The notes under the pieces were generated by a model that saw only the letters and a list, made by a program, of their open reading frames with translations, searched no databases and was not told the DNA's origin. This document shows, piece by piece, positions 63,951 through 64,000 of a stretch of DNA of 64,000 nt. A program made the translations under genes and the position numbers. The stretch lies in the NCBI GenBank assembly GCA_029207755.1, contig JARCOQ010000008.1:32400521-32464520 (forward strand). The letters run 5' to 3'. How positions within the stretch are numbered: the stretch's first letter is position 1; the number at the start of each line of letters is the position of its first letter. The DNA is from Chamaea fasciata (taxonomy: Eukaryota; Chordata; Aves; Passeriformes; Sylviidae).

Positions 63951-64000
63951 TCTCAATCTAATTGCTTGACTGTATTGTGTATTCATACCCTTTGTGTGTT

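Larger units (their letters stand above)
59966..64000 (+). other. MGAT5: MGAT5 intron 3, partial
   Basis: It begins GTGTGT at 59966 and runs past the window edge. No sequence matching the next MGAT5 exon is present. Recognised contents are a T27 tract (62989-63015) and a CR1 3' end (63551-63950). The rest is ordinary AT-rich sequence. Confidence 0.85.

Noticed and set aside
1..64000. Search for CRISPR arrays, bacterial operons, tRNA or rRNA genes
   Set aside because: None seen. The window is vertebrate nuclear DNA with spliced gene structure and LINE relics.

Overview
This window looks like bird nuclear DNA and covers the 5' end of one gene, MGAT5, on the + strand. MGAT5 encodes alpha-1,6-mannosylglycoprotein 6-beta-N-acetylglucosaminyltransferase A (GnT-V). 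The bird call rests on several CR1 LINE 3' ends with the avian-type terminus, on old amniote CR1-family relics, and on an MGAT5 N-terminus very close to the human protein as I remember it. I cannot name the species.

Layout. Positions 1 to about 12,050 are AT-rich and intergenic. I find no coding exon there. The stretch holds an ancient amniote SINE/CR1-like repeat (about 1697-1862), a heavily decayed CR1/L3-clade LINE on the minus strand with recognisable reverse-transcriptase blocks (about 6835-8110), and a probable solo LTR on the minus strand (about 9509-9838). Positions 12,060-13,230 form a strong CpG island that fits the MGAT5 promoter and a noncoding first exon, with a good splice donor after 12,809. 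Intron 1 then runs about 42.3 kb (12,810-55,143). It contains only CR1 fragments, microsatellites, T-tracts and G/T-rich blocks that I can recognise.

Exon 2 (55,144-55,532) carries 151 bases of 5' leader with two short upstream ORFs, then the start codon at 55,295 and the first 79 codons. Intron 2 (55,533-59,797) is about 4.3 kb. Exon 3 (59,798-59,965) adds 56 codons' worth of sequence. Both exons end in phase 1. Intron 3 is open to the window end and contains a well-preserved CR1 3' end (63,551-63,950). The window encodes about 135 residues: short cytoplasmic tail, transmembrane anchor and the start of the lumenal stem. The catalytic exons lie beyond the right edge.

The + strand is enriched in long T-tracts from the CpG island onward and not before it. 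This agrees with transcription starting at the island. I found no convincing undescribed system. The most useful leads are the upstream ORFs in the MGAT5 leader, the repeated box and ETS-type site in the CpG island, the TG/TA repeat close to the exon 3 acceptor, the old LINE and LTR relics upstream, and an unexplained hairpin within a retroelement-like stretch of intron 2.
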